Shown here in pieces: positions 57,877-64,000 of a stretch of DNA of 64,000 nt. The notes under the pieces are model-generated. The model was not told the DNA's origin. It did no database searches and saw only the letters and a list, made by a program, of their open reading frames with translations. Within the stretch, counting starts at the first letter, position 1; every line of letters begins with the position of its first letter. This stretch comes from JAWWPG01 sp033850885. GTDB taxonomy: Bacteria; Actinomycetota; Actinomycetes; Propionibacteriales; Nocardioidaceae. Position numbers and translations under genes: made by a program. The stretch is from assembly GCA_033850885.1 (NCBI GenBank), contig JAWWPG010000028.1, positions 1-64,000 on the forward strand, in the 5' to 3' direction.

Positions 57877-59050
57877 GCCACCTGGCGGGGTCCGCTCGGT
57901 GGTATGGGTGCTCCGAGGGCTCTATCCGATCGAGGAACCCCTGGTAGATCACGGCTTGGCGGGCCGCGGCCACCGGCGCCAGCAAGTCGGCCGCGCGCCG
58001 CGGGTCGGCAGCAGGGACGGCGTTTCGCCACTGGCGGTTCCAGTGCTCGCGGACGTCCGGGACCAGCTGAGGGGGAATTCGGTCCACGAACGCGGACTGG
58101 TCGAGCAGGGGGTGACCCACCCCGCAGTCTCCCCAGTCGAGGAGCACCAGGCGCCGGCCGTCGCCGCGGGCGTTACCGGGAGCGAAGTCACCATGGACCA
58201 GCGAGTCGGGGATACCGCATTCCTCGAGCGATGCAAACCTGTGGGGTATCGACTCGAGGAAGTGGTCGAGGGCCTGTCGGTCGTCGTCGGGAAGCTGCGG
58301 CGCGGTCCGCCGTACGACGGACTCCACCGCCTCGACGAGGGCGGCGGCTCGCCAGTCCGGCAGACCGAGGCCGAGCAGCTCGTCCTCCCGGCCGACCCAC
58401 TCCGCCTGGATTGCCACCAGCATGGACACCAGCGTCATCAGGGTCGGGGGCTGTGCGTCATATTGATCCGTACCGGGGATCTCGGGCATGAGGATCCGGC
58501 CGCCCTGCTGTGCCAGCAACCGCGGCACGGACCGGCCGGCCAGCAGGGCGAGGATCGCGCCTTCGTGGGCGAAGAACGGTGGCACGCACTTGAGCCAGAG
58601 CCAGCCCGACTCGGTGGGGATCCGCCACAGGCTGGAGAGGTTCCACGTGCGCACCTGCTCGGCGCGGCCACACTGCCGCACCCCGTGCTCCTCGAGCGCA
58701 TTCTCCGCCCAGGCCAGGTCACGGGCCGGCCCTCCAGGTTCGGCGTAGGACACCCGCAGCGGGTCCTGGTCCAGTGTTCCCGGCCACGCGGCGAGCGGCA
58801 GCCGGTTCGCCTCTTCCTCGTCGACCTCTGCGAGATAGGTGACCGCTCCGCCCGGCGGCTCCGGTTGGGCGGCCTGCAGGAGCCGAAGGATCGTCACCGC
58901 CGCTCCGTGGTCCTGCCGGACCCGCCGCACCAGCCCCTCGGCGTCCTGCCACCACGGAACCTCGGCCTGGAAGGGCGGTAGCTCGCCAAGGACTTCCCCC
59001 GCCGATGTGCACAGCACCAGGGTGGCGATACGCGGCTGCGGCGAGTCCAT
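57833..59050 (-). CDS. APH-fold phosphotransferase with an unusual N-terminal region
   Basis: A 405-residue protein. The C-terminal two thirds form an aminoglycoside-phosphotransferase-like kinase: LVHGDFAPGNARGD (catalytic loop) and VLLDWGDCGVGHPLLDQSAFVD (metal-binding Asp). The N-terminal 130 residues (PRIATLVLCTSAGEVLGELPPF to VDEEEANRLPLAAWPG) precede the kinase lobe and are not recognised. Related proteins phosphorylate small alcohols or amines. No resistance role can be claimed. It converges with the SpoU gene, overlapping by 44 bp. Confidence 0.72.
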   Translation of the reverse strand: MDSPQPRIATLVLCTSAGEVLGELPPFQAEVPWWQDAEGLVRRVRQDHGAAVTILRLLQAAQPEPPGGAVTYLAEVDEEEANRLPLAAWPGTLDQDPLRVSYAEPGGPARDLAWAENALEEHGVRQCGRAEQVRTWNLSSLWRIPTESGWLWLKCVPPFFAHEGAILALLAGRSVPRLLAQQGGRILMPEIPGTDQYDAQPPTLMTLVSMLVAIQAEWVGREDELLGLGLPDWRAAALVEAVESVVRRTAPQLPDDDRQALDHFLESIPHRFASLEECGIPDSLVHGDFAPGNARGDGRRLVLLDWGDCGVGHPLLDQSAFVDRIPPQLVPDVREHWNRQWRNAVPAADPRRAADLLAPVAAARQAVIYQGFLDRIEPSEHPYHRADPARWLSRAAALTRSPASG

Positions 59051-59099
59051 GCTCCAGTGTCTCTGTAGGCGGTACCTCGACCACCTGTCAGGGCGGGCA

Positions 59100-59654
59100 T
59101 CACGAACTGGTGTGACGCTCGAACCCATAGATGAAGTGGTCGCGCGAGTCGACGGTGTTGTCCGGCTCCAGCCGGCCCTCCGCGATCCGCCGGAACCCCG
59201 CGCGCTCGAGGGCCCGCCATGATGCGTGGTTAGCCGTCGACACCGGCACGATGACGTGGTGCGCGTCCGGAATGGCCGCCAGGCTGTCGGCGACGAACGT
59301 GGCGATCATGAGGGATCCCAGGCCACGCCCGCGGGCATCCGGTTCTCCGATGAAGTAGTCGACGCTCAGCGCCCCGAGTGGGACGACACACACCGCCGAA
59401 AGCTCCTCGGCGTACTCGGGATATGCCGCGATGGCATAACGCTGGATGAACCCGAACGGCCGGTGTTGCTGACAGCCGAGGAACATCTCGGTGGCATCCG
59501 TGCCGTCGATGCTGGGCCCGAAGTCGCGCTCGACTGCCTCCGACGACGTGTCGTGGTTCCACCAGCGGGCGACGAGCGGCTCCGCCAGCCAGGTGGCGAG
59601 CAGGGGTAGGTCGAGGCGCTGGAGGGGTCGAAGGGAGAGGAGCGGACCTGACAC
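59100..59654 (-). CDS. GNAT acetyltransferase of the AAC(6')-like type
   Basis: A 184-residue acetyltransferase. LSLRPLQRLDLPLLATWLAEPLVARWWNHD opens the fold as in AAC(6')-like and lysine N-acyltransferase-like GNATs. The acetyl-CoA loop is DYFIGEPDARGRGLGSLMIATFV near 100-122. VSTANHASWRALERAGFRRIAEGRL follows. Such proteins acetylate varied amines; aminoglycoside activity is only one possibility. GTG 59654 lies 6 nt after TAGCCT, which fixes the start. Confidence 0.78.
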   Translation of the reverse strand: MSGPLLSLRPLQRLDLPLLATWLAEPLVARWWNHDTSSEAVERDFGPSIDGTDATEMFLGCQQHRPFGFIQRYAIAAYPEYAEELSAVCVVPLGALSVDYFIGEPDARGRGLGSLMIATFVADSLAAIPDAHHVIVPVSTANHASWRALERAGFRRIAEGRLEPDNTVDSRDHFIYGFERHTSS

Positions 59655-59660
59655 TCCGGC

Positions 59661-59666
59661 AGGCTA
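59661..59666 (-). promoter_or_regulatory. -10 box TAGCCT for the leaderless GNAT gene
   Basis: On the minus strand TAGCCT, 6 nt (GCCGGA) and GTG at 59654. The layout is the same as at 3203 and 56138. Confidence 0.5.
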
Positions 59667-59736
59667 GACCGCGCCTCACTCGGCCTCCTCCGTGGGCGGT
59701 CCTGGTAGCGCCGCATCTCCCGGACGGTTGCTCGGC

Positions 59737-60123
59737 TCAGTGCCCGTCCTCCTGGTCCGGCGCGAAGGGCCACTCCTCGAACGAGGCGCACCGGCCGTCG
59801 CCGGCGAACTCGAGAACCCAGAGGTCGCGCCAGGACGTGCCCGCACCGCCGCCGTACCGGACCTCGAGGCGGACGACGGCGGTCCGTCCCTCGAGGGCGA
59901 CGAGCTCAGCGGACATCGTGAACTCTTCATCGGGGCCAGCGCGCTCGGTCTCCCAGAGCCGAGCGATCGCCGGCAGACCCTTGAGCGGCAACGACCACGG
60001 GGACGTCCGATAGCGCGCATCCGGCGTGAACAGCTCAGGGAGCAGATCGGTGCCGGGAGTGCGCCAGAGGCGCTCATATCCGGCCACCCACGTCTGCACA
60101 TCCGCACGATCCATGGACCCCAT
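59737..60123 (-). CDS. NTF2-like/SnoaL-type small protein
   Basis: A 128-residue single-domain protein. ADVQTWVAGYERLWRTPGTDLLPELFTPDARYRTSPW is the first helix pair and strand of the cone-shaped NTF2/SnoaL fold, and FTMSAELVALEGRTAVVRLEVRYG continues the sheet. The R-D-L-W-V-L-E-F strand and FEEWPFAP tail are typical of small polyketide-cyclase-like or ester-binding members. No catalytic role can be assigned. ATG 60123 or 60114 may start it. It follows the sulfatase in the opposite order on the same strand. Confidence 0.7.
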   Translation of the reverse strand: MGSMDRADVQTWVAGYERLWRTPGTDLLPELFTPDARYRTSPWSLPLKGLPAIARLWETERAGPDEEFTMSAELVALEGRTAVVRLEVRYGGGAGTSWRDLWVLEFAGDGRCASFEEWPFAPDQEDGH

Positions 60124-60150
60124 TGTGCGGGCCCTCGGGGACTGGGGAGA

Positions 60151-61713
60151 TCAGCCGGTCGAGCCGATCGCCAGGGGAGGTGGATGTTGGGCATCCCAGC
60201 AGGCGAGGGATCCGTGGCATGTCCTCATCCGGGTCAGCGTGGCATGCAGGATGGCCTTGTTGACCGGGGAGAGCTGTGCATAGCGGTTGTCGAGCTCGTA
60301 GGGATCGGTGGCGAGGTTGTAGAACTCGTGGTCGCCATCCTGGTACTCGACGTACAGGTACTGGTCGGTACGCATCGCCTCGTACGTCGGCGGATGGCCG
60401 GAGGCCGGCCCTTGGTAGTCCGGGTCGGTTTGGTACGTGACGGGGCCATGGTGCTCGATCAGCACCGCCGTCCGCCAGGACCGCGGCGCCGCTGCATGGA
60501 GCAGCTTGTTGAGAGCGTGCCCGTCAACGGTGCTCGGCGGCGTGGCGCCGGCGATCGTTTCGAAGGTCGGGGCCAGGTCGATGTTCTGGACGAGTGCGGA
60601 TGTGGCGGTGCCATGGGGCACGCCCGGGCCGGTGACGATGAGCGGCACGTTGGTGTCGGTGTCGAAAGCTGTCTGCTTCCCCTCGCGGAGGTTGTGCTCT
60701 CCGAGGTGGAGCCCGTTGTCGCTGCTGAACACGAAGTAGGTGTTGCGAGCCTCCCCGAGGCTGCGCAGCTCGGTTTCAAGGTGGGCGACCATCCGATCGA
60801 CGGACTGGACGTCCCGCACTCGCAGCCGGAAGTCTCGCGTCAGCTTTGCCCGGTCGCTGGACGTGAGTGGTGGGACGTTGGCAAGCCAGGTCGGAGGATT
60901 CCGGACAGGCCGCCCGAAGGCCGGGGTCTCCGGGAGCGGAAGCTGCCGAAACTTCTTCACATCAGGTGGGGCGGGGACGAACGGGGAATGTGGCGCGAAC
61001 GTGGATACCTCCGCGAAGAAGGGCCGGTGTGCCTCGCTGCTGGCCGCGATGAACTGCGACGCCTTCGTCGACAACACCGAGGTGAGGTAGTCGCTGGGGC
61101 TGGAGCCGTAGGCCCCCACCTGACGGCCCACCGCGAGGTGGTAGTTGTACTCCCGGTAGCCGCCCGCGTCGGCGACGTCCCAGGCGGACCAGCCGGGAGG
61201 GATGTAGGGCTGTTGTCCTGCGGTAGCCGTGGAGGGGTCGTAGAGGTTCAGGAACTTGCCGAACAGGCCGGTCTGGTATCCGCGGGACCGCAGAACGGCG
61301 GCGAACGTCTTGCTCTGGTCTCCGTGCGAGATGAAGGCGTTGAAGCCGCCGTCCTTGCCGCTGTTGGTGAAAACCCCCGTGTCGTGCGGGAACTGACCGG
61401 TGAAGATCGACGTACGTGACGGGCAGCACAGCGAGTCTGTGACGAAGTACCGGGGGAAGGTCAGGCCGTTCTGCTCCATCGCGAGCACGTGGGGCATGTA
61501 CCGGAGCAGGTTCCAGGTGAGGTCGTCGGTCAGGACGAAGACGATGTTGGGACGGGACGCCCCCGAACCGGAGGAGACGGGGAGGGTGGTCGGGGGACCC
61601 TTCACCCATCCCGGTCCCGCTATCGGAGCGCTCCCGCCCGACGAGGAGCAGGCGGCGGCAGCAAGGACCACGAGAAGGACAAGGGCGAAAAGCCGAGAAC
61701 GCCGAACGATCAC
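60151..61713 (-). CDS. arylsulfatase-like lipoprotein sulfatase
   Basis: A 520-residue exported sulfatase. Residues 1-22 are a lipoprotein signal with lipobox LAAAAC (Cys22). The metal-binding start FVLTDDLTW is near 59-67. The formylglycine motif is CCPSR (Cys96, Pro98, Arg100), which needs maturation by a formylglycine-generating enzyme not seen here. GKFLNLYDP and FSSDNGLHLGEHNLREGK carry later active-site residues. It should cleave sulfate esters outside the membrane; the substrate is unknown. GAGAGG precedes the GTG start at 61713. Confidence 0.87.
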   Translation of the reverse strand: MIVRRSRLFALVLLVVLAAAACSSSGGSAPIAGPGWVKGPPTTLPVSSGSGASRPNIVFVLTDDLTWNLLRYMPHVLAMEQNGLTFPRYFVTDSLCCPSRTSIFTGQFPHDTGVFTNSGKDGGFNAFISHGDQSKTFAAVLRSRGYQTGLFGKFLNLYDPSTATAGQQPYIPPGWSAWDVADAGGYREYNYHLAVGRQVGAYGSSPSDYLTSVLSTKASQFIAASSEAHRPFFAEVSTFAPHSPFVPAPPDVKKFRQLPLPETPAFGRPVRNPPTWLANVPPLTSSDRAKLTRDFRLRVRDVQSVDRMVAHLETELRSLGEARNTYFVFSSDNGLHLGEHNLREGKQTAFDTDTNVPLIVTGPGVPHGTATSALVQNIDLAPTFETIAGATPPSTVDGHALNKLLHAAAPRSWRTAVLIEHHGPVTYQTDPDYQGPASGHPPTYEAMRTDQYLYVEYQDGDHEFYNLATDPYELDNRYAQLSPVNKAILHATLTRMRTCHGSLACWDAQHPPPLAIGSTG

Positions 61714-61915
61714 GCCAACCCTCTCAACCTCGCTGCGCTGTCGGCCCCCTGCCGTTCCAATCGTCGAGCCTAGGTCGCGCTCCCGTCTTGGACCGGAATC
61801 TTCAGCAGATGCTTAGACGCACAGCGGTTTCGGGTGGCCCTCATCACACTCGCCAACCGTCGGCGGGTCCTCTGCAACTTCGTCACCGCCAACGCCCGCT
61901 TCCGACGCGCTTCGG

Positions 61916-62386
61916 CTACCTGGGGTTCTCGCCGCCCAGCCGCTCCCCGCGTCGGCTCAAGGGCAGGACGAACCACAAGCCGCCCGTCATGCACGTCGCC
62001 AGCACCGTGACGATGGTGGTGGCAAGGGCGCCGAACAGTAGGTCCGTGATGACGAAGAGCGCACCGGTGATGGAGATGGCCAGGAAGATGCTCCCTGCGA
62101 TGGCCATCCGGTTCGCGGCGAAGACCATGTGCCGTTTCTGCTCGTGCCGGAAGAGCAGGCGGTGGTAGGCGGCCGGGGCGATGAACCAGACTGAGGCCGT
62201 CGCGGCACTGAGCAGGGTAACGAAGTAGACGTCACGGTCGAGCGCTGTCAGGACGGTGAAACGTTGCGAGAAGGCCACGGCCAGCAGGAAGGCGAACAGG
62301 ACCTGGATCCCGGTCACCATGACGCGCAGCTCGTTGAGCAGCTCGATCAGCTCTCGGTCGAGCCGTTCTTGCTCATCCTCGGACAT
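61916..62386 (-). CDS. DUF6328 family membrane protein
   Basis: A 156-residue membrane protein. The soluble N-terminus is SEDEQERLDRELIELLNELRVMVTGIQVLFAFLLAVAF, and about four helices follow (to LATTIVTVLATCMTGGLWFVLPL). The E-L-R-V-x-x-T-G-I-Q-V-L-F-A-F-L pattern is the DUF6328 hallmark. Function unknown. ATG at 62386 is chosen; an upstream start at 62416 adds ten residues. Confidence 0.75.
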   Translation of the reverse strand: MSEDEQERLDRELIELLNELRVMVTGIQVLFAFLLAVAFSQRFTVLTALDRDVYFVTLLSAATASVWFIAPAAYHRLLFRHEQKRHMVFAANRMAIAGSIFLAISITGALFVITDLLFGALATTIVTVLATCMTGGLWFVLPLSRRGERLGGENPR

Positions 62387-62520
62387 CCCTGACCTCCAGC
62401 ACCCATCTTCGCGCACCGGTGTGCCTCCGCGGCAACGCGGCTGGCGTGCCGCGGGCAGCCCCAGCGGTCATGGCGTCGCGATTGGTGCCCTGGACCGCAA
62501 CCCGCCGCAGCGAGTCGAAG

Positions 62521-62877
62521 TCAGTCCATGGGCTGCACCGGGCGGACCTCGACGCCACTCGAGTCTGCGGACGCCTCGGGTAGCCGCTCGGCCAGTGATA
62601 TCGCCGCGTCGAGGTTGGCGGCCTCGACGATGTAGAACCCTCCGAGCGCCTGCTTCGTCTGGAGGAACGGTCCATCAGCGGTGGAAGGGCGGCCCTCGGA
62701 GTCGGCCCGCACACTCGCCGCCGTGCGGCTGCGTTGCAGCTCGTGGCCGCCGATGACCGAAGCACCAGCGAATGCGTTGAACGCCGCATGCGCCTCGCTG
62801 TTTGCCTCCTGTTCGGCCTCTGACCACGCCTCCCACTTCTCCTCGTCCCCGTAGATGAGGAGCAGGTACTTCGCCAT
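62521..62877 (-). CDS. YCII/DGPF-domain protein
   Basis: A 118-residue protein with MAKYLLLIYGDEEKWEAW at the start and the family motif DGPFLQTKQALGGFYIVEAANLDAA near 68-92. YCII-related (DGPF) proteins form ferredoxin-like dimers and are often encoded beside ECF sigma factors; none is nearby. Role unknown. ATG 62877 chosen because the MAKYLLLIYG start is conserved in this family. Confidence 0.82.
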   Translation of the reverse strand: MAKYLLLIYGDEEKWEAWSEAEQEANSEAHAAFNAFAGASVIGGHELQRSRTAASVRADSEGRPSTADGPFLQTKQALGGFYIVEAANLDAAISLAERLPEASADSSGVEVRPVQPMD

Positions 62878-63311
62878 GCGGCACATCCGATCGTCCGGGG
62901 CCCGGCTGGCCCGACCACTCTTTCGACGAACCAGCCTGGCACGGATCGACACAGCCGGACGGACTTACTCGTCTTGGCGGCGCGAGAGCGACGATGCCGG
63001 CCAGCCCCACGCTGGCGGCCGTCGGGCCAGAGCGCGAACTGCGGGACGGAGAGGCGGAAGCCCCCACCCCGGGGGACGGGTCGGGGTGAGGGCCCTAGAA
63101 CCGGAAGCACCGAAGAGCCCCGGAACGGAGCCAGGCTATGTCGGTGACCTGACGTCCCGTCTGAATCTTCAGGAGATCCACAGGGGTTGGCCGATGTGTT
63201 TACCGTGCGTTTGCTTGGCGCATTCCGGACGATGCTTATGGCTCGCACCGACCAGGCCGGTGACGACCTCGAGGCACGCGGATCGGGTCCAACTGGCCGT
63301 TTTCCCGTGCG
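62878..63311. other. 434-bp intergenic region, no gene recognised
   Basis: The region lies upstream of the YCII-like gene and downstream of the YjbR-like gene, both on the minus strand. Short open frames occur on both strands (for example 63187-63384) but resemble no family and lack ribosome-binding sites. GC-rich inverted segments near 63064-63092 may be a terminator or promoter structure. I see no tRNA or insertion element. Confidence 0.4.
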
Positions 63312-63737
63312 TCATCCCTGGGGGTGGGTGCTGAGCCAGGTTGTCGCCCTGCGCGCCGACGCCCGGGACAGCCAAGCCTCTTGAACCACCTCAGCCAGCT
63401 CGGCTCTGGTCAGCTCGGCTATCCGGGCTGCCCGCAGGAGCACCGAAAGGTGCCCGTTGAAGTGCTGGGTGGTGAAGAAGGGCGACGAGGCGTCCTGGAC
63501 GAGCGACTGCTTGTCGGCCTCGGAGGCGACCCAGAACACGATCACGTCGGCGTAGCGTTCCCCGGTCTCGGGGTCCGTCGCGTCGGGTCGAGGAGTGCGG
63601 AAGAACACGAACGACTTGCCGCCGACCTGGTAGACGGGGTTGTCCCCGGTTCCGTAGTCGACCGTGACATGTGGCATGGCCAGCGCCAGCTCGTGGACGT
63701 CCTCGATGCGGGCCGCCCGGCCGCGGTTGTCCGGCAC
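63312..63737 (-). CDS. MmcQ/YjbR-family protein
   Basis: A 141-residue protein of the YjbR-like double-wing DNA-binding fold. The start ARIEDVHELALAMPHVTVDYGTGDNPVYQVGGKSFVFF and HLSVLLRAARIAELTRAELAEVVQEAWLSRAS near the C-terminus are typical. DNA binding is suggested by the fold, not proven. GTG 63737 follows TACGCT by 6 nt, a leaderless layout. Confidence 0.82.
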   Translation of the reverse strand: MPDNRGRAARIEDVHELALAMPHVTVDYGTGDNPVYQVGGKSFVFFRTPRPDATDPETGERYADVIVFWVASEADKQSLVQDASSPFFTTQHFNGHLSVLLRAARIAELTRAELAEVVQEAWLSRASARRATTWLSTHPQG

Positions 63738-63743
63738 AGGAGC

Positions 63744-63749
63744 AGCGTA
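63744..63749 (-). promoter_or_regulatory. -10 box TACGCT for the leaderless YjbR-like gene
   Basis: On the minus strand TACGCT, then 6 nt (GCTCCT), then GTG at 63737. Confidence 0.45.
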
Positions 63750-63788
63750 GGCGACTCGCTGGGTGCCCAGGAACCGGGTTGGCGGCGG

Positions 63789-64000
63789 TCAGCCAAGCCC
63801 CAGCGAGGCACCAAGGCCCTTGGGCTTCTCCTGCGAGGCTGTGTCTGAGGGGGTCCGCGACCGCCGAAGGACCAGCGCCGTGATCACGACGGCGACAACG
63901 GTCACCGAGAGCATGATCGTCGCCAAAGCATTCACCGCCGGGGTGATGCTGAACCTGACCGCGGAGTAGAGCACGATCGGCCAGGTGTTGGTCGTACCGT
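63789..64000 (-). CDS. C-terminus of a polyamine-type ABC permease, cut by window end
   Basis: The last 69 codons of a minus-strand gene. The frame entering the window reads GTTNTWPIVLYSAVRFSITP, then AVNALATIMLSVTVVAVVIT, then ALVLRRSR and a charged tail. TLPxxLYSxxRFxxTPxxNAxxT is the conserved C-terminal loop and last helix of PotC-like permeases. It is a second, separate importer of the Pot/spermidine class besides the operon at 15-19 kb. Substrate unknown. Confidence 0.7.
   Translation of the reverse strand, partial: GTTNTWPIVLYSAVRFSITPAVNALATIMLSVTVVAVVITALVLRRSRTPSDTASQEKPKGLGASLGLG

Noticed and set aside
59100..59654. Aminoglycoside resistance acetyltransferase
   Set aside because: The GNAT fold is clear, but sequence by eye cannot separate AAC(6') from other GNATs, so resistance is not claimed.
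61770..61915. tRNA gene in the gap after the sulfatase
   Set aside because: No cloverleaf, GTTCGA-type T-loop or acceptor pairing could be built on either strand.
61770..61994. Minus-strand frame of 74 codons with a basic tail (VTKLQRTRRRLASVMRATRN)
   Set aside because: It overlaps the end of the DUF6328 gene in another frame and matches no family I know; arginine-rich frames are common in GC-rich DNA.
63187..63384. Small plus-strand gene of 65 codons (MADVFTVRLLGAFRTML)
   Set aside because: The start resembles a SARP regulator strand only weakly, no ribosome-binding site is present, and it runs antisense into the YjbR-like gene.

Overview
The window is about 64 kb of high-GC DNA. Codon use, many GTG starts, TANNNT-type -10 boxes next to start codons, and the gene order dxr-rseP-ispG ... 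proS ... rimP-nusA-ylxR-infB-rbfA-truB ... ribF ... rpsO-pnp-M16 peptidase ... dapB all point to an actinomycete chromosome. A Propionibacteriales or Nocardioides-like host is my best guess; the sequence alone does not settle the genus.

Layout. 1-7 kb: the edge of a probable transposase, an alpha/beta hydrolase, a secreted Asp-box propeller, a SpoU/TrmH methyltransferase, a histidine phosphatase, rlmN, a Cof-type HAD phosphatase and a RIO-type kinase. 7.3-24 kb: a catabolic island for polyamines and diamines. It holds a PrpE-like acyl-CoA synthetase, a PuuB-like oxidase, an Lrp/AsnC regulator, two class III aminotransferases, agmatinase, a glutaryl-CoA-dehydrogenase-like enzyme, PotA-D uptake and two aldehyde dehydrogenases. 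Together they could take agmatine or putrescine to succinate through GABA, and possibly C5 diamines to glutaryl-CoA. 24.3-28.1 kb: dxr-rseP-ispG (MEP isoprenoid pathway plus site-2 protease). 28.3-37.4 kb: secreted proteins, a GNAT, proS, a HAD protein, an SDR-queA pair behind a SoxR-box-like promoter, and a Tat lipoprotein with a ferritin-like fold. 37.5-55 kb: the conserved translation and RNA-decay block with inserted genes (RecQ-like helicase fused to a phosphoribosyltransferase-like motif, an OYE reductase, a GH114-like protein). 55-64 kb: AzlCD, acetyltransferases, a second SpoU methyltransferase, a phosphotransferase, a sulfatase, small enzymes, and the C-terminus of another polyamine-type ABC permease cut by the window end.

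The least explained material is intergenic. Four unrelated sequence families of palindrome-rich elements sit between genes. Families A and B share one architecture: two outer palindromes flanking a central hairpin, in about 80-90 bp. Family C is built of 22-bp units in direct and inverted arrays. Family D is a 21-bp inverted repeat whose arms are themselves nearly palindromic. Gene remnants (GNAT N-terminus, Smr-like N-terminus, DUF805 C-terminus) lie in gene-flank sequence. Other signals are a SoxR-like operator at 34.5 kb, two mutually exclusive hairpins in the infB leader, a short ORF overlapping proS, and a repeated leaderless-promoter layout. I found no rRNA, tRNA, CRISPR array or obvious phage genes. 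Promoter and RNA-structure calls were made by eye, without folding or searches.
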